From Microbulbifer agarilyticus (GTDB taxonomy: Bacteria; Pseudomonadota; Gammaproteobacteria; Pseudomonadales; Cellvibrionaceae), in contig NZ_JAHVKO010000003.1 in NCBI RefSeq assembly GCF_019800665.1, positions 372,001 through 436,000 on the forward strand: 64,000 bases of DNA. Reading direction: 5' to 3'. Position numbers and translations under genes: made by a program. How positions within the stretch are numbered: position 1 is the first letter of the stretch; every line of letters starts with the position of its first letter. Below, in pieces: positions 45,862 to 54,474 of this stretch. The notes below the pieces were generated by a model. It did not search any database. It was not told the DNA's origin and worked only from the letters and a program-made list of their open reading frames with translations.

Positions 45862-47307
45862 ATGGTCAACCACGTCGATGCCGCTGTTAGCGAAGGCCGT
45901 ATTCCCCACGCCTGTGACCAACTCCTGTCGGCGGAGTTGCTGTCACGATACGCGGGCCCCTGTCCTCGCTATACCTCCTACCCCACCGCCGACCGCTTTG
46001 TTGCCCTGGAGGGAGGTGAGCGAGGAGGCGGACGAGATGGTGGCGAGATACAGCCGTGGCAAGCGTTGAAAGATGTAGAAACGTTGTCGCTTTACGTACA
46101 CATCCCGTTTTGTCGCTCTCTCTGTTACTTCTGCGCCTGCAACAAGGTAATTACCCAGCAATATGGGCTGGCCTCGCATTACCTGGAGAATGTCTTGAAG
46201 GAGGCACAGTGGTACCGCGATCGGGTAGCGCGCGCGCCGGTGGTACAGCTGCATCTGGGCGGGGGCACGCCCACTTTCCTTAATGATGGCGATCTGCGCC
46301 GGTTAATGGAGGGGCTCGGAGAGATCTTCGACCTGCGTACTGATGACGATGTGGAATACAGCATCGAGGCGGACCCGCGTACGCTGGAAATTGAAACGCT
46401 GGATACCTTGCGCGAACTCGGGTTTAACCGCCTGAGCCTCGGGATTCAGGACTTTAACCCGGATGTGCAGCGCGCAATTAACCGGGTATGCAGTGTGGAG
46501 CAGGTCCGCGAGCTGACCGAGGGTGCGCGCGCTAAGGGTTTTGGGTCCATCTCCTATGACCTCATTTACGGCCTGCCCGGCCAGGATGTAGCGAGTCTGG
46601 AGAAGACCGTGGATGCGGTGCTCGACCTGGCGCCCGACCGCATTGCGCTATACCACTACGCGCACCTGCCAGAGCGCTTCAAGTCCCAGCGCCTGATCGA
46701 TTCCGACCTGATGCCTGCGCCCTCCGAAAAAATTGCCATGCAGCTGGCGGCCACGCGCCGGCTGACAGACGCCGGCTACGTATTTCTCGGCATGGACCAT
46801 TTTGCGCGTCCGCAGGATGCACTCTCGCAGGCCGCGGCAGAGGGCCGCCTCGCACGCAATTTCCAGGGCTATACACTGATGCCTGCGGATGCGCTGGTGG
46901 GGCTCGGAGCCTCCGCGATCAGCTACAGCAAGGATGGCTACTGGCAGAACCAGCACAGCCTAAAACAGTATGCGGCGGCTATCAGTGAACGCGGCGAGGC
47001 GATCTCGCGCGGCTGGCAGCTCTCCGAGGACGACCGTCTGCGCCAGTGGCTGATCATGGAATTGATGTGCCACCTGAGTATCGACAAGCGCGAGATTGAG
47101 CGGCGTACCGGGCTGCCGTTCGCAGCCGGTTTTGGTGCAGAGCTCACCCGCCTGCAACCGATGTTTGATGACGGTTTGTTGGGGCAAACGAAGGGTGACC
47201 TTTTCGTCACCGAGCGTGGGCGCTGGTTCCTGCGCAATGCGGCTGCCGCGTTTGATTCCTATCTGCATGGTGCCGAGACGGCTGCGCGCTATTCGCGGGT
47301 GCTTTAG
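45862..47307 (+). CDS. hemN: oxygen-independent coproporphyrinogen III oxidase HemN
   Basis: A 481-residue radical SAM enzyme converting coproporphyrinogen III to protoporphyrinogen IX without oxygen. RYTSYPTA and HIPFCRSLCYFCACNKVIT are diagnostic. Cys84, Cys88 and Cys91 bind the 4Fe-4S cluster, and Cys93 is the extra HemN Cys. LGGGTPTFL is the SAM-binding motif. Between 48 and 64 there is a Gly-rich charged insert (GGERGGGRDGGE). AGAGGT precedes the ATG. It lies 68 bp before the fnr gene. Confidence 0.95.
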   Translation: MVNHVDAAVSEGRIPHACDQLLSAELLSRYAGPCPRYTSYPTADRFVALEGGERGGGRDGGEIQPWQALKDVETLSLYVHIPFCRSLCYFCACNKVITQQYGLASHYLENVLKEAQWYRDRVARAPVVQLHLGGGTPTFLNDGDLRRLMEGLGEIFDLRTDDDVEYSIEADPRTLEIETLDTLRELGFNRLSLGIQDFNPDVQRAINRVCSVEQVRELTEGARAKGFGSISYDLIYGLPGQDVASLEKTVDAVLDLAPDRIALYHYAHLPERFKSQRLIDSDLMPAPSEKIAMQLAATRRLTDAGYVFLGMDHFARPQDALSQAAAEGRLARNFQGYTLMPADALVGLGASAISYSKDGYWQNQHSLKQYAAAISERGEAISRGWQLSEDDRLRQWLIMELMCHLSIDKREIERRTGLPFAAGFGAELTRLQPMFDDGLLGQTKGDLFVTERGRWFLRNAAAAFDSYLHGAETAARYSRVL

Positions 47308-47334
47308 GGGCGGTGAATGGATACAATTCAAACA

Positions 47335-47348
47335 ATGACATGGATCAA
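47335..47348. promoter_or_regulatory. possible FNR-type half-conserved site upstream of fnr/anr
   Basis: ATGACATGGATCAA matches the FNR consensus at eight of ten specified bases and lies 28 bp before the start codon, a position that would fit autorepression. The left half is weak. Confidence 0.35.
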
Positions 47349-47375
47349 ACACGCGTTTGGTGAACCGGTAGTCCG

Positions 47376-48101
47376 ATGAAAAAAACTTCCCCTGCTGTCA
47401 GCTGTAGCAATTGTTCCGTACGCCGGTTGTGCCTGCCGGTGGGCTTGAGCGATGGCGATATAGAGCGCCTGGAACAGGTCACCCGCAAGAAGAAAGTCGT
47501 GCGCGCTGGAGAAACCCTGTTCCGTGCCGGCGACCCCTTCGACAGCCTGTATGCGATCCGCTCCGGCAGCTTCAAGTCGGCGGTGATTGGTGCCGATGGC
47601 GATACCCAGGTCACGCACTTTGCCCTGCCCGGTGAGCTGCTCGGTTTGGATGCCTACAGTGGTGGCATGCACCCGGGGTATGCTGAGGCGCTTGAGGAAA
47701 GCAGCGTGTGCGTACTGCCGTTTACGCAACTGGAAGGGCTCGCCCAGCAAGTGCCGGCTTTGCAGAAGCAGATCTACAGTATTTTTTCTGAAGAACTAAA
47801 ACAGGAAAATGAAGCGCTGTTGTTACTGGGTAAACGCTCGGCGGACAGTCGCCTGGCAGCATTGCTGGTGAATATCTCCAGTCGTTATTCACGACGCGGT
47901 TACTCCGCCAGTGACTTTGTGCTTTCCATGCAGCGGATTGATATCGCAAATTATCTTGGTCTTACCGCCGAGACGGTAAGCCGCCTGCTTTCCCGCTTCC
48001 AAAAGCAGGAATTGATTCGTGTGCAAGGGCGCTCCGTCACCATCTTGGATCCGATTGCCCTAAGTGAATTAGCGGGCACCCATTGCAGTTACGAAAGTTG
48101 A
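47376..48101 (+). CDS. anr: FNR/Anr family oxygen-sensing regulator
   Basis: A 241-residue CRP/FNR regulator. Cys10, Cys13, Cys19 and Cys112 have exactly the spacing of the E. coli FNR 4Fe-4S ligands (20, 23, 29, 122), so it should sense oxygen. The recognition helix LTAETVSRLLSRFQKQ carries the E--SR residues that read TTGAT half-sites. It probably controls hemN upstream and the hemerythrin gene downstream, both of which have matching sites. Confidence 0.95.
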   Translation: MKKTSPAVSCSNCSVRRLCLPVGLSDGDIERLEQVTRKKKVVRAGETLFRAGDPFDSLYAIRSGSFKSAVIGADGDTQVTHFALPGELLGLDAYSGGMHPGYAEALEESSVCVLPFTQLEGLAQQVPALQKQIYSIFSEELKQENEALLLLGKRSADSRLAALLVNISSRYSRRGYSASDFVLSMQRIDIANYLGLTAETVSRLLSRFQKQELIRVQGRSVTILDPIALSELAGTHCSYES

Positions 48102-48117
48102 TTGTTCGCGGCCGCTT

Positions 48118-48690
48118 TTATGCGGTTGTCTCCAATGGCACGGAGTTGGCTACATCCTTGTAAACTGCCTGGTAGAGTCGCTTTACTCCAGCGTTAAAGT
48201 GCGCACTCTGGCGCTGGTGGATCTTGTCCTGAATACAATCCCAGTCTTCCTGCGTCAGCAGGTCAGCCACCAGCGGCAGCAAGATTTCGTTTTCCCGCTG
48301 CATATGTTTTCGTTGCAGCACAATATATTCCTGCGCCGAATTGAATAGCTGCTCCCTTTCTACCGCCGCGTCATTTGCTACCGCATAAAATAGCTGTCCC
48401 ATTTTGCGGGTCGCATCGGCGATCTGATTATGCTCACGCAGGGTTTTGTTGATCACGTCGCGCACATCCACGGATTTACCCAGCAGTTGCTCAAACACCA
48501 GGTCTTCGATTGGGTGATGCCACTGGTCGGGGTAGACAGAAAAGTAGTCCAGTGCCTCCAGAATAAGTGGCAGGGTGGCGGGGTCTCTATCCTGCTTGCC
48601 CAATTGCTCCAGTAAGCCCTCAAATGCATCGAGTAATTGCTGCATTTGTTTGTGATCGCAGCAGAGCTGCTGGTAGATCTTGTGCATCAT
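48118..48690 (-). CDS. hemerythrin domain protein
   Basis: A 190-residue HHE-type hemerythrin. Putative di-iron ligands are in CCDHKQM (near 13), HHPIEDLVFE (58-67), HNQIAD (near 88) and KHMQRENEILLP (near 128-132). Hemerythrin proteins bind oxygen or NO, or protect iron centres. GGAG precedes the ATG ATG start. A perfect FNR box lies 78 bp upstream, so expression should rise at low oxygen. Convergent with anr, with a 16-bp gap. Confidence 0.88.
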   Translation of the reverse strand: MMHKIYQQLCCDHKQMQQLLDAFEGLLEQLGKQDRDPATLPLILEALDYFSVYPDQWHHPIEDLVFEQLLGKSVDVRDVINKTLREHNQIADATRKMGQLFYAVANDAAVEREQLFNSAQEYIVLQRKHMQRENEILLPLVADLLTQEDWDCIQDKIHQRQSAHFNAGVKRLYQAVYKDVANSVPLETTA

Positions 48691-48767
48691 GCATCTCCAT
48701 AGCGCATGCCTTGGTTCTAATGGAAAGTTCCAATAGGACTATTGTTGCTCGCTACAGAAAATAGGAT

Positions 48768-48781
48768 TTGATGTGGATCAA
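48768..48781. promoter_or_regulatory. perfect FNR/Anr box upstream of the hemerythrin gene
   Basis: TTGATGTGGATCAA matches TTGATNNNNATCAA in all ten specified bases. It lies 78 bp upstream of the hemerythrin start, a usual activating distance. Confidence 0.8.
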
Positions 48782-48914
48782 GTCGGTGCGTGGTGATGGA
48801 GGGATTTGCAGGGGGGGGGTGGAGGGAGTTTGGAGAGAGTATGGAGAAGGTCGGGTAGAGTAGTGCGCCCCGGAAAGCCCGAAGCGCGCCGCTTTGTGTG
48901 TTTTTTCGCCAGCC

Positions 48915-49460
48915 TCAGGCTGCGTCGCTTTTCTTCTCTTTGTGACCATCCTTCAGATGCAGGGCAACCTGCTTTTCCAGGCCTTCCAGAGCGTAGGCAC
49001 GGCCAAAACCTTTTACGTAACGGCCGGCACTGGGCTTCAACTCGAACAGGTTGAAGTCTTCCAAGTCTTTCAGGTGATCCATTACCGGACCGAATTTTTC
49101 GCGCAGCTGCTCGATGCGGTTCTGGAAAGCTTCGCCGCCGCGCTCAATCATGCTCGCAGCTACGTTGAAGGTGACACGCAAGCGGGCGAAGGCCTGTTTG
49201 GTGTCGGCTTCATCCGCATTAAAAATGACGGATGCGTTGCTGTTAGCTTTCAGGTTTGCGGCATGCTCGGACAGGTCGGACACGTACAGGTAGAAGTTGC
49301 CATCGGCGGCGAGGAAAGGAGCGGTGCTCGCGTGCGGTTGGCCATCGTCTGCCAGGCTCGCGAGATTCAGCAGTTTGCGGGTGGCGATAAAGTCGCGTAC
49401 TTCGGCTACCAGATCCGCGCCTTCGTCGGTTTTGGGTGCTTGGTTATTTTGTTCGGTCAT
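48915..49460 (-). CDS. hutZ: heme utilization protein HutZ
   Basis: A 181-residue split-barrel FMN-binding-like protein of the HutZ/HugZ heme oxygenase group. LLNLASLADDGQPHASTAPFL, RLRVTFNVAASMIERG and LFELKPSAGRYVKGFGRAY match HutZ. The C-terminal LKDGHKEKK carries His173, equivalent to the proximal heme ligand His170 of Vibrio cholerae HutZ, and Asp135 (LEDF) equals its Asp132. It should degrade imported heme and free iron. It is directly downstream of hutX (22-bp gap), as in Vibrio. Confidence 0.9.
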   Translation of the reverse strand: MTEQNNQAPKTDEGADLVAEVRDFIATRKLLNLASLADDGQPHASTAPFLAADGNFYLYVSDLSEHAANLKANSNASVIFNADEADTKQAFARLRVTFNVAASMIERGGEAFQNRIEQLREKFGPVMDHLKDLEDFNLFELKPSAGRYVKGFGRAYALEGLEKQVALHLKDGHKEKKSDAA

Positions 49461-49482
49461 ATCCGTATCTCCCCTGAGAAAG

Positions 49483-49983
49483 TTAAGCGCTGACGCTGGC
49501 CAGCTGCTTCAATTGTTTGAATCGTTCCACTTGTTCCGGGATCAGCTTGCGCTCCGCGTCGCGGCCCAGAAACACTTTAAATACGCAGTTGCCGCTGGGT
49601 GCCAAAAACACCATGGAGTGGCTTTCGGCCCCGCGATGCGGTTTGCTGACAAACGCAATTTCTACAATGCCGTCTACCAACAAGTGGCCATGGAAGGGAT
49701 TCTTGTGGTGCATAAAGTTGTAGTAGCCATGGGCAACACTGCCCTTGGGAAACTCACCCTTGAACTCGAACACCGATCCTTCGTTTTGCACAATCGCGGT
49801 CACCTTGCCCCAACTGGGCAATTCCTCGATCAGGCTCCACACATCTTCTCTGCCAGCCAGCGAAGCCATTTCCTGAGGAAGGTTGGCAATGACTTCCCGT
49901 ACACTGGTTTCGAGTTTCTTCGCCATTTGCTCCAAAGTGAATCCAGCTTCACTAGCGAGCAGTTCTTGTACCTTTTCCTGCAT
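49483..49983 (-). CDS. hutX: cytosolic heme carrier HutX
   Basis: A 166-residue heme-binding protein that hands heme to HutZ. PSWGKVTAIVQNEGSVFEFKGEFPKGSVAHGYYNFM and IAFVSKPHRGAESHSMVFLAPSGNCVFKVFLGRDAERKLIPEQVERF are strongly HutX-like. The ATG at 49983 is preferred to a TTG at 49995. It probably forms one transcript with hutZ, and perhaps with the receptor gene through the hairpin element upstream. Confidence 0.92.
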   Translation of the reverse strand: MQEKVQELLASEAGFTLEQMAKKLETSVREVIANLPQEMASLAGREDVWSLIEELPSWGKVTAIVQNEGSVFEFKGEFPKGSVAHGYYNFMHHKNPFHGHLLVDGIVEIAFVSKPHRGAESHSMVFLAPSGNCVFKVFLGRDAERKLIPEQVERFKQLKQLASVSA

Positions 49984-50020
49984 AAATAACACCAAAAGTA
50001 TCTCGTAATTACTGAACTAG

Positions 50021-50220
50021 CCGAAGCTGGGGTGGCCATTGCGCAAACGATTGCCGACAGGTTGTTTGCGCGGTGGCCACCGCAGATTCGGCGGGCCGCG
50101 AAGTCCCGGGCCAACGAGCTTCGTGAGTCGCGACCTCCACGGGTAATAACTTGTCAAACAACCTGTCGGCAATCGTTTGCCAAGTAATTACCCGCCGAGG
50201 TCGCTTGTTCGTGTTGGCCC
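50021..50220. repeat. twin-hairpin element with complementary loops
   Basis: Two adjacent imperfect hairpins fill the gap between the receptor and hutX genes. Hairpin 1 has 28-nt arms (50021-50048 and 50064-50091, four mismatches) and loop GATTGCCGACAGGTT. Hairpin 2 has arms from GGGCCAAC (50108) to GTTGGCCC (50220), with bulges, and loop AACCTGTCGGCAATC. The two 15-nt loops are exact reverse complements. Including flanks, they form a perfect 25-bp inverted repeat (50044-50068 and 50155-50179). Confidence 0.85.
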
Positions 50221-50239
50221 TTGGCTTATTAGCCTTGCA

Positions 50240-52297
50240 TTAGAAGCGGTAGCTTGCAGATAGCTTAATGTTGCGGCCCGGCATATACAGTTCCTGGAAG
50301 GCTACCCGGTATTCTTCGTCAGTCAGGTTATCCACAGCGAGGCCTAGCTTGAGGCCATTCAGGCTTCCGGTGGCTGGCTCCCAAGTGACGTAGGCGTCGG
50401 TCAGGTTGTACTTGCCAAACTCGCGAGTCTCTTCCTCTGGCAATTGCTCCTGCGCAGAAATGAACGCAGTACGGAAGCCCGCCTTCAGGTCGCGTTGCAG
50501 GAAGTAGTGGCCTACATCCAATACCACTTTATCTGCCGGGATGTTGCTCAAGTAGCTATCGTCAGACAGGTCCTTACCTTCGGTTTGACCATAGTTCATA
50601 CCCAACTCAAGATCGCTCACCAGATAGTTCACACCCAGTTCGAAACCTTTCAGTTCGGCCTTATCCACATTCAGATAAGTCGTGTTCATGGGGAAGCCCA
50701 GCATGAAGTGCGGGTTGATCACTACCTGCTCGATAAAGTTATCTACCTTGTTGCGGAAAACAGCAGTGCTCACCGTCAGCTGGTCTTCGCTGGTGGCAAG
50801 GCCGCTGAACGCCATATCCGCACGCAATTCGACGTTCTTGGCTTCTTCCGCTTCCAGGTCCGGGTTGGGGATAAAAGTGTTGGCGAGGAAGCCCAGGCCC
50901 ATAAAGCTGAAGTCGCCGTAGGCGAAGTGGGTGCCTTGGGTGTACATCTCTTCGACGCCAGGCGCGCGGAAGGCGGTTGCGTAGCTGGCGCTCAGGGACA
51001 ACCATTCAGTTGCCTTGATTTCTGCAGCCAGCGACGGGGAGACCGCACTGTCGTCGCGAGCGGAGTCTTCCAGTTGTTGGCTCTTTGCTTCAAAACGGTC
51101 GTAACGAACACCCGGGGTCAGTGTGAAAATTTCGCCAAAGGTGAAGGCGGCCTGGGCATAAACACCCATTACGTCGGTGTCCGCATTCATGTTTTCCGGG
51201 CGGTTGTCACCGTCACGTACGGTAGTCACGTCGTCCTGATACCAGTCCAAGCCGTATACCCATTGCGCACCGAAACCTTCGGTAGCATTGTTGATGGCGA
51301 TACCGGTTGTGGTGACTTCAGTATTGTCGTTTTGACCGTCCTCTCCCTGGGTCGGGCGGAACTCTTCAAATTGGGTGTCATTGCGGTAAACCGTGAATCT
51401 GGAGGTGTGCTTGCCTTCCAGTGCCTGTACCCAGTAGTTAGCGGTCACGTTCTGGTCGGTGATGTCGCGCTCAACCAGCGGGGAGCTAGTGCCGACATTT
51501 GCGTTCGGGTTGGATGGCACTGCTTCATCACGGTTGTTGTAACGGAACGAGATGTCGAGGCGCTGGTTGTCGCTGATTTTGAGGCCACCTCGGGCCAGCA
51601 GCGCGGTGTTCTCGCCGGCACTGTCTGTCAGCTCTTCACCGCCACCGATCTCCACATTGTCGTTTTCGGATACGGAAGCATTTACTAGATAGTCAAAGTC
51701 ACCGGACAGGCCATAGGCGGCAACCGTGGTTTCGTTAGAGTTGCCGTTGGTGCCAAGCTCTTCTTTCACATAGCCACCGAAGGTGTCGTCACCGCTTAGC
51801 AGGTCGGACGCGCTCTTGGTGGACATCGCGACAACGCCGCCGATCGCGCCGGAGCCCCACAGGCTGGAAGCCGGGCCCTTCTTCACTTCTACCTGCTTCA
51901 ACAGTTCCGGGTCCAGCTGGTAAGTGCCACGGTGGCCCGAGTTAAAGTTCTGGCGTGCGCCGTCAATGGTCTGCAGGACACGGGTTTCAGACAGGCCTCG
52001 AATATTGGGCGATTGGTTGGAATAGCGCGGGCCACCGACCACTTCGATATTGGGCTCGTACTTGAGTGCTTGGGCAATGGACTCGGGCTGCTGCTCTTCC
52101 AGCTGGGTGCGCTCAACCACAACGATGCTCTCGTCTTTTTCCTTGGCTGCCGGGTTGCGATCAGCAGCAACCAGCACTTCACCAAACTGGATTACCGGCT
52201 GACCTGAAGTGTCTTCCTGCGCCACCGCGGTACTTGCGCTCAAGGCCAGGACGGCCGCGGTGAGAGGGTGGATGCGAAGTGATTTGATGTGACCCAT
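50240..52297 (-). CDS. TonB-dependent heme/hemoglobin receptor
   Basis: A 685-residue outer-membrane receptor with signal peptide (to about 26, TAVAQ). The TonB box region is likely near GEVLVAAD. The plug domain has PNIRGLSETRVLQTIDGARQNFNSGHRGTYQLDPELLKQVEVKKGPASSLWGSGAIGGVV, and the 22-strand barrel ends IKLSASYRF. YATAFRAPGVEEMY (FRAP) and NPDLEAEEAKNVE (NPDL) flank a His (QGTHFAYG), the arrangement of heme receptors. The start at 52297 has AAGGGG at seven bases; ATG 52303 is too close to it. It diverges from tonB across a Fur box. Confidence 0.93.
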   Translation of the reverse strand: MGHIKSLRIHPLTAAVLALSASTAVAQEDTSGQPVIQFGEVLVAADRNPAAKEKDESIVVVERTQLEEQQPESIAQALKYEPNIEVVGGPRYSNQSPNIRGLSETRVLQTIDGARQNFNSGHRGTYQLDPELLKQVEVKKGPASSLWGSGAIGGVVAMSTKSASDLLSGDDTFGGYVKEELGTNGNSNETTVAAYGLSGDFDYLVNASVSENDNVEIGGGEELTDSAGENTALLARGGLKISDNQRLDISFRYNNRDEAVPSNPNANVGTSSPLVERDITDQNVTANYWVQALEGKHTSRFTVYRNDTQFEEFRPTQGEDGQNDNTEVTTTGIAINNATEGFGAQWVYGLDWYQDDVTTVRDGDNRPENMNADTDVMGVYAQAAFTFGEIFTLTPGVRYDRFEAKSQQLEDSARDDSAVSPSLAAEIKATEWLSLSASYATAFRAPGVEEMYTQGTHFAYGDFSFMGLGFLANTFIPNPDLEAEEAKNVELRADMAFSGLATSEDQLTVSTAVFRNKVDNFIEQVVINPHFMLGFPMNTTYLNVDKAELKGFELGVNYLVSDLELGMNYGQTEGKDLSDDSYLSNIPADKVVLDVGHYFLQRDLKAGFRTAFISAQEQLPEEETREFGKYNLTDAYVTWEPATGSLNGLKLGLAVDNLTDEEYRVAFQELYMPGRNIKLSASYRF

Positions 52298-52424
52298 GAA
52301 CATGCCCCTTGTATTTGACGTTCCCTGATAACTGCTACCGAGTGCCACACCGTAGGCGCTGTCCCCAAAATTCATTGGCTCGGTAAATGCGATTGCCGCG
52401 CATGGTAGTTGATGAAAGTGTGAT

Positions 52425-52445
52425 TGTAAATGCGAACGATTTACA
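52425..52445. promoter_or_regulatory. Fur box between the receptor and tonB genes
   Basis: GTAAATGCGAACGATTTAC (inner 19 bases) is an inverted repeat close to the Fur consensus of gammaproteobacteria, such as GCAAATGATAATTATTTGC. It lies in the divergent intergenic region and could repress both directions when iron is plentiful. Confidence 0.7.
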
Positions 52446-52508
52446 TTTGATTAAACAGTCCCAAGTTGCTAACCTGCGCTGCAGTTACTGAGAGGGCGGA
52501 GATAAAAA

Positions 52509-53207
52509 GTGAAACAGCGCCTGCTGGTTATGGTGTCCTGCTCGTTTGCCCTGCATGCGTGGCTGCTGTGGGCTGCGCCCGCCGTTGATGTGGATCAGGC
52601 ACCCTCAGGTACCACGGCGCTGAAGCTTGGCCAGCTCAAGCTCGCTGCTGCCCCGGCAGCACAGCAAGCGGTGGAGGCGCCAGTACCGGTAAAGCCCGAG
52701 CCGGCAAAACCGATGGCGGCTAAACCAGAACCTAAGCCAAAGCCTGTAAAACCTGAGCCGGTTGCCAAGCCCAAGCCAGTGAAAAAGCTAGCGCCGCAAA
52801 AGCCCACTACCAAACCGGTGCCGAAAAAGGCCGAGCCGATAGTTGCACAACCTCAGGCTGCAGCGGAAACGAAACCGCAGGATGAGGTGAGTGCCCCGAA
52901 AAGCACGCAACAGAGCGTGAGCGATGAGCCGGTATTGGTTGAGCGCCCGGCTTTCGCCAGCCCACCCGGTGCCCCGGTTTATCCAGAGCTGGCACGCAAG
53001 CGCCGACAACAGGGAACGGTGGTAGTGGAGGTGCAGCTGGATCAGGCTGGTGCCCAGGTGGTGCGTCGCTTACTGAAATCCTCCGGTGTGGACAGTCTGG
53101 ACGAAGCGGCACTGAAAGCCGTTGCCGGATGGAATTTTCTTCCTTATCGGGAGGGCGGCCGCGCGCGTGTTTCCCGTGTTCAGCTGCCAATACGGTTTGC
53201 TCTCTAA
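52509..53207 (+). CDS. tonB: TonB family protein
   Basis: A 232-residue energy transducer. An N-terminal membrane anchor (about 5-24) is followed by a Pro/Lys/Glu-rich periplasm-spanning region (about 58-125) and the C-terminal TonB domain PVYPELARKRRQQGTVVVEVQLDQAG...AALKAVAGWNFLPYREGG. With ExbB and ExbD it drives the divergent heme receptor. The GTG start follows GGCGGAG. Confidence 0.92.
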   Translation: MKQRLLVMVSCSFALHAWLLWAAPAVDVDQAPSGTTALKLGQLKLAAAPAAQQAVEAPVPVKPEPAKPMAAKPEPKPKPVKPEPVAKPKPVKKLAPQKPTTKPVPKKAEPIVAQPQAAAETKPQDEVSAPKSTQQSVSDEPVLVERPAFASPPGAPVYPELARKRRQQGTVVVEVQLDQAGAQVVRRLLKSSGVDSLDEAALKAVAGWNFLPYREGGRARVSRVQLPIRFAL

Positions 53208-53296
53208 ATGCATGCCAGTTGTGAGAATTACTCTAGAAAGCACTTGTGAAAAAACACTGGTAAATAAACCGGTCCACGGAAATTTTTGAGATCGAA

Positions 53297-53986
53297 ATGT
53301 TCGAGCACCTCTCCCTAGCGGATTTTTTTATTCAGCTCGGCCTTATGGGTTGGCCCTTGCTTGTGGTGTCTGCACTGGCTCTGGCGCTTCTTGGGGAGCG
53401 CCTGTGGTTTTTGCTGACAACTGGTCACCGAGGGATTAGTGGTTCTTTTAAACGTTTGCAGTGTTCCGATGAGAGTGGTCTCGACCGACTCGCGCTGGAA
53501 TGTGAAACAGAACGGGCGCTGGCGAGCCAAGCAACCGCTCTGTTGTTACAGCATCGCAAGGTGGAAAAAAACCAGCGGGAAGAGATCGCCGCAGTCTGGC
53601 TGCAGGATCAACGTCGCCGCTTGCACAGCGGGCTTCGCCTGTTAATGGTGATCGGCATTATCAGTCCCCTGATGGGGCTGCTCGGTACCGTGCTCGGGCT
53701 GATCGGAATGTTTGCCGGCCTTTCCGGCAGCAGTGAACCTGTGACGCCAGCGCTACTGGCCGACGGTTTGGGTATGGCTCTCAGTACAACGGCCGCTGGC
53801 CTCATTGTCGCGCTGCCGGCGATTGCCGGCGCACACCTGCTGGCCATCTGGAGCGACCGGGTGGTGGCGGACCTCGAGCATTTGTTTAACCGCGGCAACC
53901 TGTGGCTAGAAGGGCTAGACCCGTGTTGCAAAACCCCGGAAGCCTGCGTGCGCGATGTGGTGAATATTGCGGAGCCGACCTCGTGA
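53297..53986 (+). CDS. exbB: ExbB/TolQ/MotA family proton channel protein
   Basis: A 229-residue membrane protein with three helices, the last two being LLMVIGIISPLMGLLGTVLGLIGMFAGLS and LADGLGMALSTTAAGLIVALPAIAGAHLLAIW, the ExbB core. It forms the pentameric channel powering TonB. The stop overlaps the exbD start as GTGA, so both are translated together. Confidence 0.93.
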   Translation: MFEHLSLADFFIQLGLMGWPLLVVSALALALLGERLWFLLTTGHRGISGSFKRLQCSDESGLDRLALECETERALASQATALLLQHRKVEKNQREEIAAVWLQDQRRRLHSGLRLLMVIGIISPLMGLLGTVLGLIGMFAGLSGSSEPVTPALLADGLGMALSTTAAGLIVALPAIAGAHLLAIWSDRVVADLEHLFNRGNLWLEGLDPCCKTPEACVRDVVNIAEPTS

Positions 53987-54423
53987 TTCGTGTCAGCCCG
54001 GAAAATTCCCGGCAGTTTTCCATGGCCAATCTGGCACCTGACCTGACGCCGCTGCTGGATATTATTTTTATTGTTTTAGTGTTTTTACTGCTGACCGCAA
54101 ATATGCGACTGGCATCGCTGCCAATGGATTTGCCGGCCAGCGAACACGCCGCTGCCGCCATGCCTGCACATCCGCTGACGATTTCCCTCTCCAATGATGG
54201 CCCCGAACTCTGGGGTATTGATGGCGAGGGTTTCCGCACACAAGCGGAATTCGAACGGTCGTTGATGACGTTGTTGGCTGCAGAGCCGGATCGGCCCGTT
54301 GCGCTGGCTTCGGACCGCAATGTTCCGGTGCAGCGGATGCTGGACCTGTTTGCGCTACTGCAGAAGCAGGGCGTGGAAGTGGCTGAGATTGCCTTGCAGC
54401 CACATACGGCGAACGCGCCGTAA
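53983..54423 (+). CDS. exbD: ExbD family biopolymer transport protein
   Basis: A 146-residue protein with one N-terminal helix, LTPLLDIIFIVLVFLLLTAN, holding the essential Asp (residue 26), and a periplasmic ExbD domain. It completes the TonB-ExbB-ExbD motor. The GTG at 53983 overlaps the exbB stop; a longer in-frame start at 53902 lies inside exbB and is not family-like. Confidence 0.92.
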   Translation: MIRVSPENSRQFSMANLAPDLTPLLDIIFIVLVFLLLTANMRLASLPMDLPASEHAAAAMPAHPLTISLSNDGPELWGIDGEGFRTQAEFERSLMTLLAAEPDRPVALASDRNVPVQRMLDLFALLQKQGVEVAEIALQPHTANAP

Positions 54424-54474
54424 ATGCTCGCCTGGATACACGATTAATAAGATTTGTTCGACTGGATTTGCACT

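Noticed and set aside
45862-47307. HutW, the HemN-like heme utilization protein, as the identity of the radical SAM gene
   Set aside because: RYTSYPTA and the CxxxCxxCxC arrangement with NKVIT are those of true HemN, and the gene is placed with anr and an FNR box rather than with hutX.
50444-51688. A 414-codon plus-strand frame over the heme receptor gene
   Set aside because: It is antisense to a well-conserved TonB-dependent receptor and resembles no protein family.
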